A stretch of 24,242 nt of DNA from Bacteroidota bacterium (GCA_004356305.1 SMXJ01000118.1:1-24242); one strand, 5' to 3'. Positions 6,879 to 15,562 are shown, counted from the stretch's first letter. Numbers and translations: made by a program. Notes: generated by a model not told the origin, from the sequence alone.

Positions 6879-9170
6879 CTATTCAGCATGCACCGTTACA
6901 GGCTCATTATTGACGATGATCTTAAGTGATTCTCCACTATCGAGGCAAAACAAGTTGCCGTCCCTGGAAACCGAAACTTTCAATAATCTTCCTCTAAAAC
7001 TGACTTTAAAAGTATAATTATCCCACTGTTTCGGAATCCGTGGTTCGAAATTCAGTAATCCATCACGAAGCCTCATGCCTCCAAACCCTTCGACGATGCT
7101 CATCCAGGTCCCTGCCATACTTGTAATATGACAGCCTTCCTCCACCTCTTTGTTGTAATCATCCAGGTCCAGGCGAGAGGTCTGTAAGTAGAATTCATAC
7201 GCTTGTTCCATTCTATTCAACTTAGCGGCCAGGATGCTGTGAACACAAGGAGAAAGTGAAGACTCATGTACGGTAAAAGACTCATAATAGTCGAAATGCT
7301 TTTCCAATTGTTCCGTGCTGAAATGATCTTCAAAAAAGTAAAATCCCTGTAAGATATCCGCTTGTTTAATATATGGCGAACGAAGAATACGATCCCAGGA
7401 CCATTTTTTGTTAATAGGACGTTGTGATTTATCCAAATCAGCAACAGGCACCAAATCTTTGTCCAGAAAACCATCTTGCTGAAGATACACACCATTTTCC
7501 TCGCTATACGGTAAATACATCTTGTTCGCTACTTGAGTCCACCCGGAGATCTCTTCCCGGGAGAGACTTGTGGTTTCCATAATACGTTGGTAATCCCTTT
7601 CAAAATTGGTCTCAACTTTTTCAATTTGACCGGTGGCATATTCAAGACACCACTTCGCAATATAATTGGTATGCCAATTGTTGTTGACATTATTTTCATA
7701 TTCATTAGGCCCTGTTACACCTAAGATCATGTATAAATCTTTAGCTTTGTTGTAGGTAACACGCTGGTGCCAAAATCGAGCAATTCCTATCAAAACCTCT
7801 AGCCCCATTTCCGGAATGTAACTAACATCATTGGTATAACGCGTATAGTTGAAAATGGCAAAAGCGATCGCTCCGTTTCTATGGATCTCCTCAAAGGTTA
7901 TCTCCCATTCATTATGACATTCCTCGCCATTCATGGTAACCATAGGATACAGGGCAGCACCATTTTCAAAACCCAATTTCTCTGCGTTCTCTATGGCTTT
8001 ATCCAACTGATCGTATCGATATTTCAACAGATTTCGAGCGACATGCTGTTCTTTGGTCGCCATATAAAAAGGGAGGCAATAGGCTTCGGTATCCCAATAG
8101 GTACTCCCCCCATATTTTTCACCGGTAAACCCTTTGGGTCCAATATTTAGTCTGGGGTCTTTCCCTAAATAGGTTTGATTGAGTTGAAAAATATTAAACC
8201 GAATACCTTGTTGCGCTTTAACGTCACCGACAATGGTGATATCCGCCATTTTCCAGATACCCGCCCAGATTTCGGCTTGCTGCTTTTTTAGTTTTACATA
8301 ACCCAAAGTCATTCCTTTTTCAAGTACTCTTTTGGCCGCGCCGATCAATTCATCAGGGCTGTGATTCAGCGATACGGTATATCCGGCATATTTTAGAATC
8401 GAGACGGTTTGACCTTTTTTAATAGCTACCGAATAGCGCAGTCCTATGCTTTTTGGCCTTTCTGAAGGAATGTATTTGGTAGAAATCTCAGTAGCCTCCA
8501 CAAAGACCTTAGACTGCATAAAGGTGCATGCATCGAAATTGCTTTTCAGAGTGCGAGTGCGAATAAATGCTTGTTGGTTTTCTTCCGAAACGCTCAGGAT
8601 ATCCCAAAATTTATCGTCCCAATTACTGTCTTCATTGGTAATACCAGCGTCTAAATAAGGTGTCAACTCGATGTCGGCATCACCATTTAAAACTTTGATC
8701 TGATAATTGATAACACCCAATTCGTCCAGATCCAAATGGAGGATCCGTGTACTTTCAACCTCGATCTCGGTTCCGTTTTGAAGTGTGGCCACAAACGAAC
8801 GAAGGTACCAACCCTCCTTCATATTGAGTTCTCTTCTGAATTCTTTTACCTTTTTACACGTATTCAAGTCCAGATATTCTCTGTTGACGGATACTCTAAT
8901 TCCGATCCAGTTGGGCGCATTCAATACTTTTGCAAAATACTCGGGATACCCATTTTTCCACCAACCTACACGAGTCTTATCCGGGTAATAGACTCCGGCG
9001 ATATAACTTCCTTGAAATGTGGGTCCACTATAATCCTCTTCAAAATTGGCGCGTTGACCCATGGCGCCATTTCCAAGACTAAACAAGCTTTCAGAGGATT
9101 TCACCAACGATTTATCAAATCCTTCTTCTATAATGCTCCAATTATCCGGTTTAATATATCCCTGGATCAT
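6879..9170 (-). CDS. maltose phosphorylase (GH65)
   Basis: Cytoplasmic inverting phosphorylase splitting maltose plus phosphate into glucose and beta-glucose-1-phosphate. The 763-residue length is normal for GH65. Visible are the N-terminal SLGNGAMGQRANFEE (31-45), the substrate-loop segment GPKGFTGEKYGGSTYWDTE (344-362), the general-acid Glu490 in GPNEYENNVNN, KQADIL near 605, and the phosphate-site stretch HITSMAGTW near 684. The loop resembles maltose-active rather than trehalose- or kojibiose-active enzymes, though other disaccharides cannot be excluded. Its neighbours support the call: beta-phosphoglucomutase lies 31 nt upstream and amylase 31 nt downstream. No signal peptide is present, as expected for an intracellular enzyme. 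Confidence 0.93.
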   Translation of the reverse strand: MIQGYIKPDNWSIIEEGFDKSLVKSSESLFSLGNGAMGQRANFEEDYSGPTFQGSYIAGVYYPDKTRVGWWKNGYPEYFAKVLNAPNWIGIRVSVNREYLDLNTCKKVKEFRRELNMKEGWYLRSFVATLQNGTEIEVESTRILHLDLDELGVINYQIKVLNGDADIELTPYLDAGITNEDSNWDDKFWDILSVSEENQQAFIRTRTLKSNFDACTFMQSKVFVEATEISTKYIPSERPKSIGLRYSVAIKKGQTVSILKYAGYTVSLNHSPDELIGAAKRVLEKGMTLGYVKLKKQQAEIWAGIWKMADITIVGDVKAQQGIRFNIFQLNQTYLGKDPRLNIGPKGFTGEKYGGSTYWDTEAYCLPFYMATKEQHVARNLLKYRYDQLDKAIENAEKLGFENGAALYPMVTMNGEECHNEWEITFEEIHRNGAIAFAIFNYTRYTNDVSYIPEMGLEVLIGIARFWHQRVTYNKAKDLYMILGVTGPNEYENNVNNNWHTNYIAKWCLEYATGQIEKVETNFERDYQRIMETTSLSREEISGWTQVANKMYLPYSEENGVYLQQDGFLDKDLVPVADLDKSQRPINKKWSWDRILRSPYIKQADILQGFYFFEDHFSTEQLEKHFDYYESFTVHESSLSPCVHSILAAKLNRMEQAYEFYLQTSRLDLDDYNKEVEEGCHITSMAGTWMSIVEGFGGMRLRDGLLNFEPRIPKQWDNYTFKVSFRGRLLKVSVSRDGNLFCLDSGESLKIIVNNEPVTVHAE

Positions 9171-9201
9171 AACAATACTGTGTGAATAAAGAAATATCCT
9201 T

Positions 9202-9858
9202 TTATTTGGTTATCAATTCGGTCATAAATTGGTTCGATATTTTGGTGAAATCAGTAAAAACATAATCCGCTTCTTTCAGCACTTTTTCGTCACCGATCCC
9301 AATGCTCATCATCCCCGCCTCATTCGCGGCTTTAACTCCTGCTATGGAGTCTTCAAACACAACGCAGTCCTGAGGAGTTACGTTTAGCTCTTCAGCCGCT
9401 AACAGAAAAACTTCGGGGTTTGGCTTGGATTCCGAAACATTATTACCATCGACAACAGCATCGAAATCTTTGATCAATTTCAATTTTTTCAAGATTATCC
9501 TGGCATTTCTACTGGATGATCCCAGAGCTATGGACTGGTCAGTGTCCTTCAGAAAAGAAATAATACGCACCACATCCGGAAGGATTTCACTCCGTGTCAT
9601 ATTCGAAATATAATCCAAATAATCATTATTCTTTCGGGCCAATAACTCCATAAATTTATCTCGCGATAATTCCTTGTTTCCCCAACCGAGTATTTTTTCC
9701 AGGGAATTTATACGACTCACGCCTTTGAGTTGTTCGTTTTGAAATTCATCAAAATAAATACCGATACTTTCCGATAGTTTCTTCCAAGCCAAATAATGGT
9801 ACTTCGCAGTATCGACGATCACACCATCGAGATCGAATATGAATCCTTTCCTATTCAT
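9202..9858 (-). CDS. pgmB: beta-phosphoglucomutase (HAD family)
   Basis: Converts beta-glucose-1-phosphate, made by the adjacent maltose phosphorylase, into glucose-6-phosphate. I take the ATG at 9858 (218 residues) rather than 9891, because family members start just before FDLDGVIVDT. HAD motifs, numbered from this start: nucleophile and general acid Asp9/Asp11 in FDLDGVIVDTAKYH, motif II LGSSSRNA (about 109-116), the Lys in SKPNPEVF, and the metal site VFEDSIAGVKAA. The cap stretch NEQLKGVSR matches beta-PGM substrate-specificity segments. It is first of the bPGM-phosphorylase-amylase run. No perfect TAnnTTTG box is visible on its own strand in the 430-bp gap upstream. Confidence 0.93.
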   Translation of the reverse strand: MNRKGFIFDLDGVIVDTAKYHYLAWKKLSESIGIYFDEFQNEQLKGVSRINSLEKILGWGNKELSRDKFMELLARKNNDYLDYISNMTRSEILPDVVRIISFLKDTDQSIALGSSSRNARIILKKLKLIKDFDAVVDGNNVSESKPNPEVFLLAAEELNVTPQDCVVFEDSIAGVKAANEAGMMSIGIGDEKVLKEADYVFTDFTKISNQFMTELITK

Positions 9859-10106
9859 TTTAGTAGATCCGTTTATATTAGGTTTTTGCATATGGATTGC
9901 ACTTCAATTCTATGTTTTATTTATACTGCGCGTTGATCTGAATTCATAAATTATCAGGATACTTACTGCAAATAGGGAAAAATAAATCCTTATTTCTAAG
10001 AAATCAATAAATAAACATTTGGCAGTTTTATCAGGGGAATGATCTGCATTTTATTAGTTTATCATCTAATTGTAAATGACCCTGTATGTTGTTAAAAATA
10101 CAAAAA
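9859..10106. other. gene-free leader region upstream of beta-phosphoglucomutase
   Basis: AT-rich stretch without any protein-like frame. It should contain the promoter of the minus-strand maltose operon, but I find no exact TAnnTTTG box there; the nearest is CCCTATTTG on the minus strand, which lacks the two-base spacer. A 13-bp palindrome, ATTTCT-a-AGAAAT (9992-10004), is present and too short to interpret. Confidence 0.4.
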
Positions 10107-10124
10107 ATACGTGTTTGCACGTAT
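10107..10124 (+). promoter_or_regulatory. palindrome, possible Crp/Fnr-type activator site
   Basis: ATACGTG-TTTG-CACGTAT has perfect 7-base arms around 4 nt. The arrangement of two 5-base half-sites with N4 between them is the same as in Fnr-class sites, though the half-site ACGTG is not the E. coli one. Its centre, 10115.5, is about 42 nt before the start site expected from the TATATTTG box at 10146-10153, the position of a class II activator. That would fit the absence of a recognisable -33 element at the usual spacing. Protein binding is inferred. Confidence 0.45.
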
Positions 10125-10145
10125 AGATGCCTTATAGTTCTTGTT

Positions 10146-10153
10146 TATATTTG
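10146..10153 (+). promoter_or_regulatory. -7 promoter box (TATATTTG) of the candidate small RNA
   Basis: An exact match to the Bacteroidota sigma-ABfr -7 consensus TAnnTTTG on the plus strand. No TTTG or TTG lies 17-23 bp upstream; the nearest TTTG, in the palindrome centre, is 28 bp away. Transcription would start near 10157-10159. No plus-strand protein gene follows until 20563. Confidence 0.5.
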
Positions 10154-10157
10154 TCTC

Positions 10158-10279
10158 ATTAGTGAATCAGTATTGAGTTAATTTTTTGTGGGGATAAAAA
10201 ATTGATTTTTGATACTAATTTAAATTTACTAAGTTAGGTTTGTTATAAGCGCTGCATTCTTGCAGCGCTTTACTTTTTT
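10158..10279 (+). ncRNA. candidate small RNA, two hairpins, about 120 nt
   Basis: Plus-strand unit with its own promoter and terminator and no ATG at all between them. The 5' hairpin spans 10158-10219: 6 bp (158-163/214-219), a 2-nt bulge, 5 bp (166-170/209-213), a 4-nt bulge, then 13 bp (175-187/196-208), closed by the G-rich loop GUGGGGAU (188-195). There are about 24 pairs including a few G-U. It begins at the start site predicted from TATATTTG. A single-stranded AU-rich linker follows, then the terminator hairpin at 10247-10270. Flanking genes on both sides run on the minus strand, so this is not a leader of either. I cannot match it to a named family. The lack of a large central bubble argues against a 6S-type RNA, and a regulatory RNA using the exposed G-rich loop is plausible. 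Confidence 0.55.
10247..10279 (+). terminator. intrinsic terminator of the candidate small RNA
   Basis: AAGCGCTGCA (10247-10256), loop TTCT, TGCAGCGCTT (10261-10270): a perfect 10-bp GC-rich stem followed on the plus strand by TACTTTTTT. On the minus strand no T-run follows the stem, so it serves the plus-strand transcript, not primarily the peptidase gene ending at 10289. Confidence 0.75.
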
Positions 10280-10288
10280 CTATAAATT

Positions 10289-12127
10289 TTAATTTTTCAA
10301 AAGTGTAAAATCTATAGAAGAGTCGTTATAAACTCTGTGCGTATGTTTTTCGAAATCGGTTTCTTTCGCTTCAAAAATATTCGGAACAAACGTTTGGGGA
10401 TTCAAATCGATCAATGGAAACCAAGTACTCTGGATCTGTATTTGTAGTTTATGCCCTTTTTTAAAAGTGTGGTGAATGTCCTGTAATTTAATTGTAACTG
10501 CCGTTTTCTTACCAGGAACAAATGGTTCCGGTTCGCTGAAATTATTTCTAAACCTTCCTCGCATTACTTCACTACGTACCATCATGTGATAGTTACTCAT
10601 ATTTAAATGATCCTGGGTTTCTTCGGTATTCCGGGCATATGCCGGAAATACATCGATCACCTTGACGATCCAATCTGCATCGGTTCCAGTGGTGGAAACA
10701 TTCAACCTCGCTAAAATTTCACCGGCCATTGTCATGTCTTCTGTTAGGACACTAGTCTCAAAGACCAATACATCCGTCCGTTTCCCAGCGAAGCGTTGAT
10801 CATCTGTCATGTACTTTCTAGGTAAAAAGACCATTTTAATGTCCTCAGTGTATGGCACAGGTTTTTTCGGATCACTTATAAACTCCTCGAAGGTGTAACT
10901 CTTTTCGGCGAAAGGATTTAATCGTTCGTTGCTCTGCAGCCAGAAGGTTTTCTTTTCGGTATTTTCGGGAGGCCATTTCGCATAACTTTTCCATTCATTG
11001 GTACCGCTATCAAACATATAGGCTTCCGGGAGGCCGGAGTCACCTTTTCCATCATTCTTCAAAAAATGATGGAAGAATTTAGATTCGATATCACGTTGGT
11101 AATCGCGTGATAAATTACTGCCGAAATAAACATTGCCTATTGCCTGCCGTACTTTGTTCCGGGCCCAATCACCATGGCTCCAGGGTCCAAAAACAAGGGT
11201 GTTGTAATTGCTTCCGTTTTGTTCAATTTTTTCATAGGTTTCAAACGGGCCGTACAGATCTTCGGCATCGAACAACCCTCCCACAACCATCACAGCCGGC
11301 TTAATGTCCTTCAAATGCTGAATGATCCCTCGTGAGCGCCAAAACTCATCATAATTCGGATGGTCTTTCAATTGTTGCCAAAACACATTGTCTTCGCCGT
11401 AGTATTTATCGAGTTCAGACAAAGGACCTATATCCAGGAAAAATTGATACTGGTCCTGAGATTTTAAATCGGGGAAAGAATACCATGGCTCTGTAACCGG
11501 ATCGGTTTTTTCATATCCAAACACCGGGGTTGCCCTCCAGTAACTGAGTAAAAAAGCACCATTATGATGAAAATCGTCAAAAAAGAAATCTCCAATGCAG
11601 GCCTGTGGGGACACAGCTTTTAAGGCGGGATGAGCATCTAAAAGAGAATAGGTAGCATAAAAACCGGGATAAGAAATTCCCCAAACACCTACATTGCCGT
11701 TGTTATTTTCAAGGTTGTTTACCAACCAGTCTATCGTGTCATAGGTATCACTGGCCTCGTCTACCTGATCTCCTTTTTTATCGGGTATATATGCGCGCAT
11801 ATTATCATAGACGCCTTCACTGTTCCATCTCCCGCGTACATCCTGATACACAAATATGTATTTGTCATTCATCATAAATTCATTAGGACCCACATTGGAA
11901 GGAAACTGATCTATTCCGTAGGGGCTACAGCTATAGGGCGTCCTTTTGAGTAAAATAGGGTAGGTACTACTTGTATCTTTGGGGGCATAAACCGTGGTGT
12001 GCAAAAAGATCCCGTCACGCATTTCTATTCGAAGTTCACTTTTATCGTAATTTTCTTTTACATAATTGTCCTGTGCCACAACCAAGGAAATACTCAGGAA
12101 AGCAGTGATATGGAGAAATAATTTCAT
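10289..12127 (-). CDS. secreted S15-family peptidase / alpha-amino-acid ester hydrolase
   Basis: Alpha/beta hydrolase of the CocE/NonD and X-Pro dipeptidyl-peptidase type, 612 residues. A signal peptide (about residues 1-18, ending LVVA before QD) points to the periplasm or beyond. The catalytic triad is visible: Ser152 in WGISYPGFYA, Asp287 in GGLFDAEDLYG and His318 in GPWSHGDW. The C-terminal third is the beta-rich PepX C domain (from about residue 440). The FDAED and GPWSHG contexts resemble alpha-amino-acid ester hydrolases and glutaryl-7-ACA acylase relatives; the natural substrate may be N-terminal dipeptides or acylated amino acids. It follows dsbD by 11 nt on the same strand, so co-transcription is likely. 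Confidence 0.88.
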   Translation of the reverse strand: MKLFLHITAFLSISLVVAQDNYVKENYDKSELRIEMRDGIFLHTTVYAPKDTSSTYPILLKRTPYSCSPYGIDQFPSNVGPNEFMMNDKYIFVYQDVRGRWNSEGVYDNMRAYIPDKKGDQVDEASDTYDTIDWLVNNLENNNGNVGVWGISYPGFYATYSLLDAHPALKAVSPQACIGDFFFDDFHHNGAFLLSYWRATPVFGYEKTDPVTEPWYSFPDLKSQDQYQFFLDIGPLSELDKYYGEDNVFWQQLKDHPNYDEFWRSRGIIQHLKDIKPAVMVVGGLFDAEDLYGPFETYEKIEQNGSNYNTLVFGPWSHGDWARNKVRQAIGNVYFGSNLSRDYQRDIESKFFHHFLKNDGKGDSGLPEAYMFDSGTNEWKSYAKWPPENTEKKTFWLQSNERLNPFAEKSYTFEEFISDPKKPVPYTEDIKMVFLPRKYMTDDQRFAGKRTDVLVFETSVLTEDMTMAGEILARLNVSTTGTDADWIVKVIDVFPAYARNTEETQDHLNMSNYHMMVRSEVMRGRFRNNFSEPEPFVPGKKTAVTIKLQDIHHTFKKGHKLQIQIQSTWFPLIDLNPQTFVPNIFEAKETDFEKHTHRVYNDSSIDFTLLKN

Positions 12128-12138
12128 ATGTCCTGGAT

Positions 12139-14106
12139 TTATTTTTCTGCTGAAAAGTTCTTAACTCCTTTTCTCAGCCATTTCAAATACTCCTTGGTAT
12201 CGGGGGTATAAGCGATGGGTTTATTAAGCATATTTAATTCTGCGTCCATTAAAATATAATACGGCTGAGAGTTATTTTGAAAATTTACGGTTTGAAAAGT
12301 GGCCCATTTATCACCAATAGTGCTAATTTTTTTGATACTTCCATTCGGTTTTAAATAATCAAATCTATCCTCTTCTTTCAGTTCTTTTCGATCATCCACA
12401 TAGAGGGAGATCAATATATATTCCTCACTTATGATCTTAAATATTTCGGGTTCACTCCATACTTGTTCTTCCATCTTTCGGCAATTAACACAGGCCCAAC
12501 CCGTAAAGTCCAGCATAATGGGTTTGCCTTCCGCCTTTGCGACTGAAACCCCTTTATCGAAGTCTTTATACGCTTCCAATCCTAAAGGAGCACTTGTTCC
12601 CTTGTCATATATACTGTAGAACAAAGGTGGCGGGAAACCGCTTAAAAGTTTTAGATTGGCATATTTGCTATTGGTCAAACCGGGTAATAAATAGATGAAA
12701 AACGAAATGCTCAAAACTCCCGCAATTATATTCCCCTTCGGAAGTTTTTTCTTTGGCCCGTCATGTGGAAAGCGAATAAACCCGAATAAATACAGCGCCA
12801 TACCTAAAGCACACAATATCCAAATTCCGAAGAATATTTCACGCTTAAGCAGGCCCCAATGTTCCACCAGGTCTGCATTGGAAAGAAACTTGAATGCTAA
12901 TCCCAATTCGATAAATCCTAAAACGACCTTGACCGTATTCATCCATCCACCGCTTTTTGGGAGCGAAGTGAGTAAATTAGGGAACAGTGCAAATAAGGCA
13001 AAAGGCCATGCTAAAGCAAGTCCAAATCCTCCCATTCCAAAACTTAATTGCATCGCGCCTCCATCACTTGTTAACGAACTCCCTAACAGGGTTCCAAGAA
13101 TAGGGCCAGTACATGAAAAAGAAACAATTGCCAGGGTTAAAGCCATAAAGAAGATGCCTATAATACCGCCAATATTTGTGGCTTTACTATCCATTTTTGC
13201 ACTCCAGGAACTGGGTAATGTAATCTCATAGAACCCAAAAAATGAGAACGCAAAGACAATAAAAACAACAAAGAAAATAATATTGAGCGTTACGTTGGTC
13301 GATATATTATTGAGTATTTCCGGATCCAGTGAATCCAACAAATGAAACGGGATACTCAATAATACATATATCAAAAAGATAAAAAAACCGTACATAACTG
13401 CATTTGCCAATCCGTTTTGTCTGTTTTTGGCACTCTTGGTGAAATAGCTCACCGTTAACGGTATCATTGGAAATACACAGGGTGTCAGCAAAGCGATCAT
13501 CCCTCCCAAGAACCCGAGTAGAAAAATAGTAACCAATCCTTTCTCCTTCTTTACGGGATCTTCAAATTTTTCTCTTCCTTTCAAGGCAATGTTAAGCGCC
13601 TTGGTTTTTTCGATGTCCCTCGCAGTTACCTGCATAGACCCATGATCGGTAACCTCGCCTTCCAGCGAAATAACAAAATTCTCGGTTTCAAAAATACATT
13701 TTTCATCATCACAGGTTTGAAATTCTACCAAGACGGTAATATCTGTCAACCCCGGATCAAGGCGTCTGATCTTTTGAACGAATATGGCTTCATTAAAAAA
13801 GAAGGACATTTCCATTTCGAAGATCTTGTCAAATTTAGTTATGGGTTTCCCCTCCTCTACTTTTCCGACTAATTCGAATTCATTATTCGGATTATCAAAT
13901 GTAAAGACCGTTGGAATTGGCCCTCCTTCATCTATAAACTGTGAGTAAATAGACCAGCCTTTTTCAATAGAAGCATTGAATATTAATTCAAAATTTGAAT
14001 CATCTATTTTCTTTACTTCAGTTTCCCAGATAACGGGCTGGATAATTTGCGAAAAAGCAGATGAAGTGACTAATAAAGCGATAAGAATACCTAGTACTTT
14101 TTTCAT
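12139..14106 (-). CDS. dsbD: thiol:disulfide interchange protein DsbD
   Basis: Carries electrons from cytoplasmic thioredoxin across the inner membrane to periplasmic proteins. The 655-residue, three-part protein has a signal peptide (about 1-19), an N-terminal DsbD-alpha-like beta domain with a Cys pair in TCDDEKC (132, 137), a membrane block (about 190-480) with Cys210 in LLTPCVFPMIP and Cys332 in FSCTGPILG, and a C-terminal thioredoxin domain with CVNC (539-542). All six redox cysteines expected for a complete DsbD are there. It is packed between tilS (3 nt) and the S15 peptidase (11 nt). A role in cytochrome c maturation or periplasmic disulfide isomerisation is known for the family; nothing nearby specifies which. 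Confidence 0.95.
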   Translation of the reverse strand: MKKVLGILIALLVTSSAFSQIIQPVIWETEVKKIDDSNFELIFNASIEKGWSIYSQFIDEGGPIPTVFTFDNPNNEFELVGKVEEGKPITKFDKIFEMEMSFFFNEAIFVQKIRRLDPGLTDITVLVEFQTCDDEKCIFETENFVISLEGEVTDHGSMQVTARDIEKTKALNIALKGREKFEDPVKKEKGLVTIFLLGFLGGMIALLTPCVFPMIPLTVSYFTKSAKNRQNGLANAVMYGFFIFLIYVLLSIPFHLLDSLDPEILNNISTNVTLNIIFFVVFIVFAFSFFGFYEITLPSSWSAKMDSKATNIGGIIGIFFMALTLAIVSFSCTGPILGTLLGSSLTSDGGAMQLSFGMGGFGLALAWPFALFALFPNLLTSLPKSGGWMNTVKVVLGFIELGLAFKFLSNADLVEHWGLLKREIFFGIWILCALGMALYLFGFIRFPHDGPKKKLPKGNIIAGVLSISFFIYLLPGLTNSKYANLKLLSGFPPPLFYSIYDKGTSAPLGLEAYKDFDKGVSVAKAEGKPIMLDFTGWACVNCRKMEEQVWSEPEIFKIISEEYILISLYVDDRKELKEEDRFDYLKPNGSIKKISTIGDKWATFQTVNFQNNSQPYYILMDAELNMLNKPIAYTPDTKEYLKWLRKGVKNFSAEK

Positions 14107-14109
14107 GTT

Positions 14110-15423
14110 CTAATTGGGGGTGTAATCTATTCTGATAATATTTTTTGTTTTTTTGGACACTTTGAACCGTTCATCGAGCCGCATTCCTACAACCCATACT
14201 ATAGATTTATCACTACAAAGTACCCAAACCTTTTCTTTGGCGACCAAAGATAACTTTTCATCTTTAAAAAACTTACTCAATTTCTTTTTTCCTTTCATCC
14301 CAAACGGCTGAAAAACATCTCCATCATTCCAGCGGCGTAATAATAACGGATAGTACAGACCATCCTTATCTACGAACACTGTATTTGCGTTGGTGATCTC
14401 AAAATGCTCGGCAGATTCAAATTGCAATTCAATAGGTAATTTTATTTCCGAAGTTCCTTCCGAGATGTTTAATTCGCCGATGGATGAGTCGGCAGCGACT
14501 GCATTCAATAACAAAACGTCCCTGTCTTTTACCAAACGGTGGGTGGGTGAAAAAACCTGTTTTCCGGTTTGCGCGGTCAGCAATTCAGAAATATCATCCC
14601 AAGCGCTAAAACCAAAAGGATGCAATAACTCATACAACAATTCCTGTGTATTGGGTAATTCCGAAATTTTTTGAATGTTTATCTCATAGTCTTCCCCCAC
14701 TTTTGTCATGACCAGATTATAGATGAGCGTAATATAATCATCGACTAAGGCCCGGCTACCTTTCAAATTCCGTTGTGTTTTTCTGAAGTTTTGCAGGGCA
14801 TTTTTGATAGATTCTTTATAGGGTGGAATGACATTGTGCCGCAATTTATTACGCAGGTAATCTGTTTTTGCATTGCTGCTATCTTCTCTCCAATAAAGTT
14901 CATTTGTTTTTGCATATCGCAAAATCTCTTCTCTCGAAAATGAGAGTAAAGGCCGTACAAGCTTTCCGTTCACTTCCTGAATTCCTGTTAACCCTCTTAA
15001 ACCGGTTCCGCGCGAGAGATTGATCAGAAAAGTTTCCAGGTCATCATCGGCGTGATGCGCGGTGAGTACGTAATGGTAGTTAAAATCCTTCAGCAGTTCA
15101 TCAAACCATCCGTAGCGAAGTTCCCTGGCGGCCATTTGAGTGGATAATTTTTTGGTCTCAGCATATTTTACGGTATCAAAGGTTTCAGAAAAAAATGGGA
15201 TACCATACTTTTTTGCCAATTCATCCACAAATTTTTCGTCTTCATCGCTTTCGCTTCCGCGAAGAAAAAAATTACAATGTGCCAATCCAGTATCGAAGCC
15301 CGATTCTTTTAGCAAATGTGCTAAAACCACGCTATCCACCCCACCGCTACAGGCGATGAGTAGTTTTTTATCTGTTAGAAAAGATAATCTGTGTTCTATA
15401 TGTTTTTTGAAGCGGTTGAGCAT
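14110..15423 (-). CDS. tilS: tRNA(Ile)-lysidine synthase
   Basis: Converts cytidine 34 of the tRNA(Ile) CAU anticodon to lysidine using ATP and lysine, so that it reads AUA. I use the ATG at 15423 (437 residues): the 24 extra residues available from 15495 are not family-like, and a promoter box lies within that extension. The PP-loop SGGVDS (26-31) is followed by HCNFFLRGSESDEDE, LTAHHADDDLETFLINLSRGTGLRG and REDSSNAKTDYLRNKLRH, all characteristic of TilS. The C-terminal substrate domain is recognisable from RRWNDGDVFQPFGMKG onward. It is essential in most bacteria. It stands 139 nt after pabB and 3 nt before dsbD. Confidence 0.95.
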   Translation of the reverse strand: MLNRFKKHIEHRLSFLTDKKLLIACSGGVDSVVLAHLLKESGFDTGLAHCNFFLRGSESDEDEKFVDELAKKYGIPFFSETFDTVKYAETKKLSTQMAARELRYGWFDELLKDFNYHYVLTAHHADDDLETFLINLSRGTGLRGLTGIQEVNGKLVRPLLSFSREEILRYAKTNELYWREDSSNAKTDYLRNKLRHNVIPPYKESIKNALQNFRKTQRNLKGSRALVDDYITLIYNLVMTKVGEDYEINIQKISELPNTQELLYELLHPFGFSAWDDISELLTAQTGKQVFSPTHRLVKDRDVLLLNAVAADSSIGELNISEGTSEIKLPIELQFESAEHFEITNANTVFVDKDGLYYPLLLRRWNDGDVFQPFGMKGKKKLSKFFKDEKLSLVAKEKVWVLCSDKSIVWVVGMRLDERFKVSKKTKNIIRIDYTPN

Positions 15424-15465
15424 TTTGGAATGTAATTGCAAAAATACCCAAAACAACTGCAATTC

Positions 15466-15473
15466 CAAAGCTA
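15466..15473 (-). promoter_or_regulatory. -7 promoter box (TAGCTTTG) upstream of tilS
   Basis: The minus strand reads TAGCTTTG, an exact TAnnTTTG match. Transcription would start near 15460, giving a leader of about 37 nt before the tilS ATG at 15423. No clear -33 TTG is visible at 17-23 bp. The box lies inside the longer open frame of tilS and so supports the shorter protein. Confidence 0.45.
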
Positions 15474-15562
15474 AGCATCCTCCCAATTGGAACATATTCC
15501 ATTCTTGAGACTACTTTAAGCATCTGTGACGAATATCCAGAGTACTCACGATCAACAAGTTT

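Noticed and set aside
9859..9891. Longer beta-phosphoglucomutase N-terminus
   Set aside because: HAD phosphatases of this type begin just before FDLDGV; the extension adds unrelated residues.
9992..10004. 13-bp palindrome ATTTCT-a-AGAAAT upstream of beta-phosphoglucomutase
   Set aside because: Short and AT-only symmetry of this kind is common by chance in this region.
10158..10279. Idea that the candidate small RNA is a 6S-type RNA
   Set aside because: No large central bubble and no long pairing of the 5' and 3' ends; two separate hairpins are seen instead.
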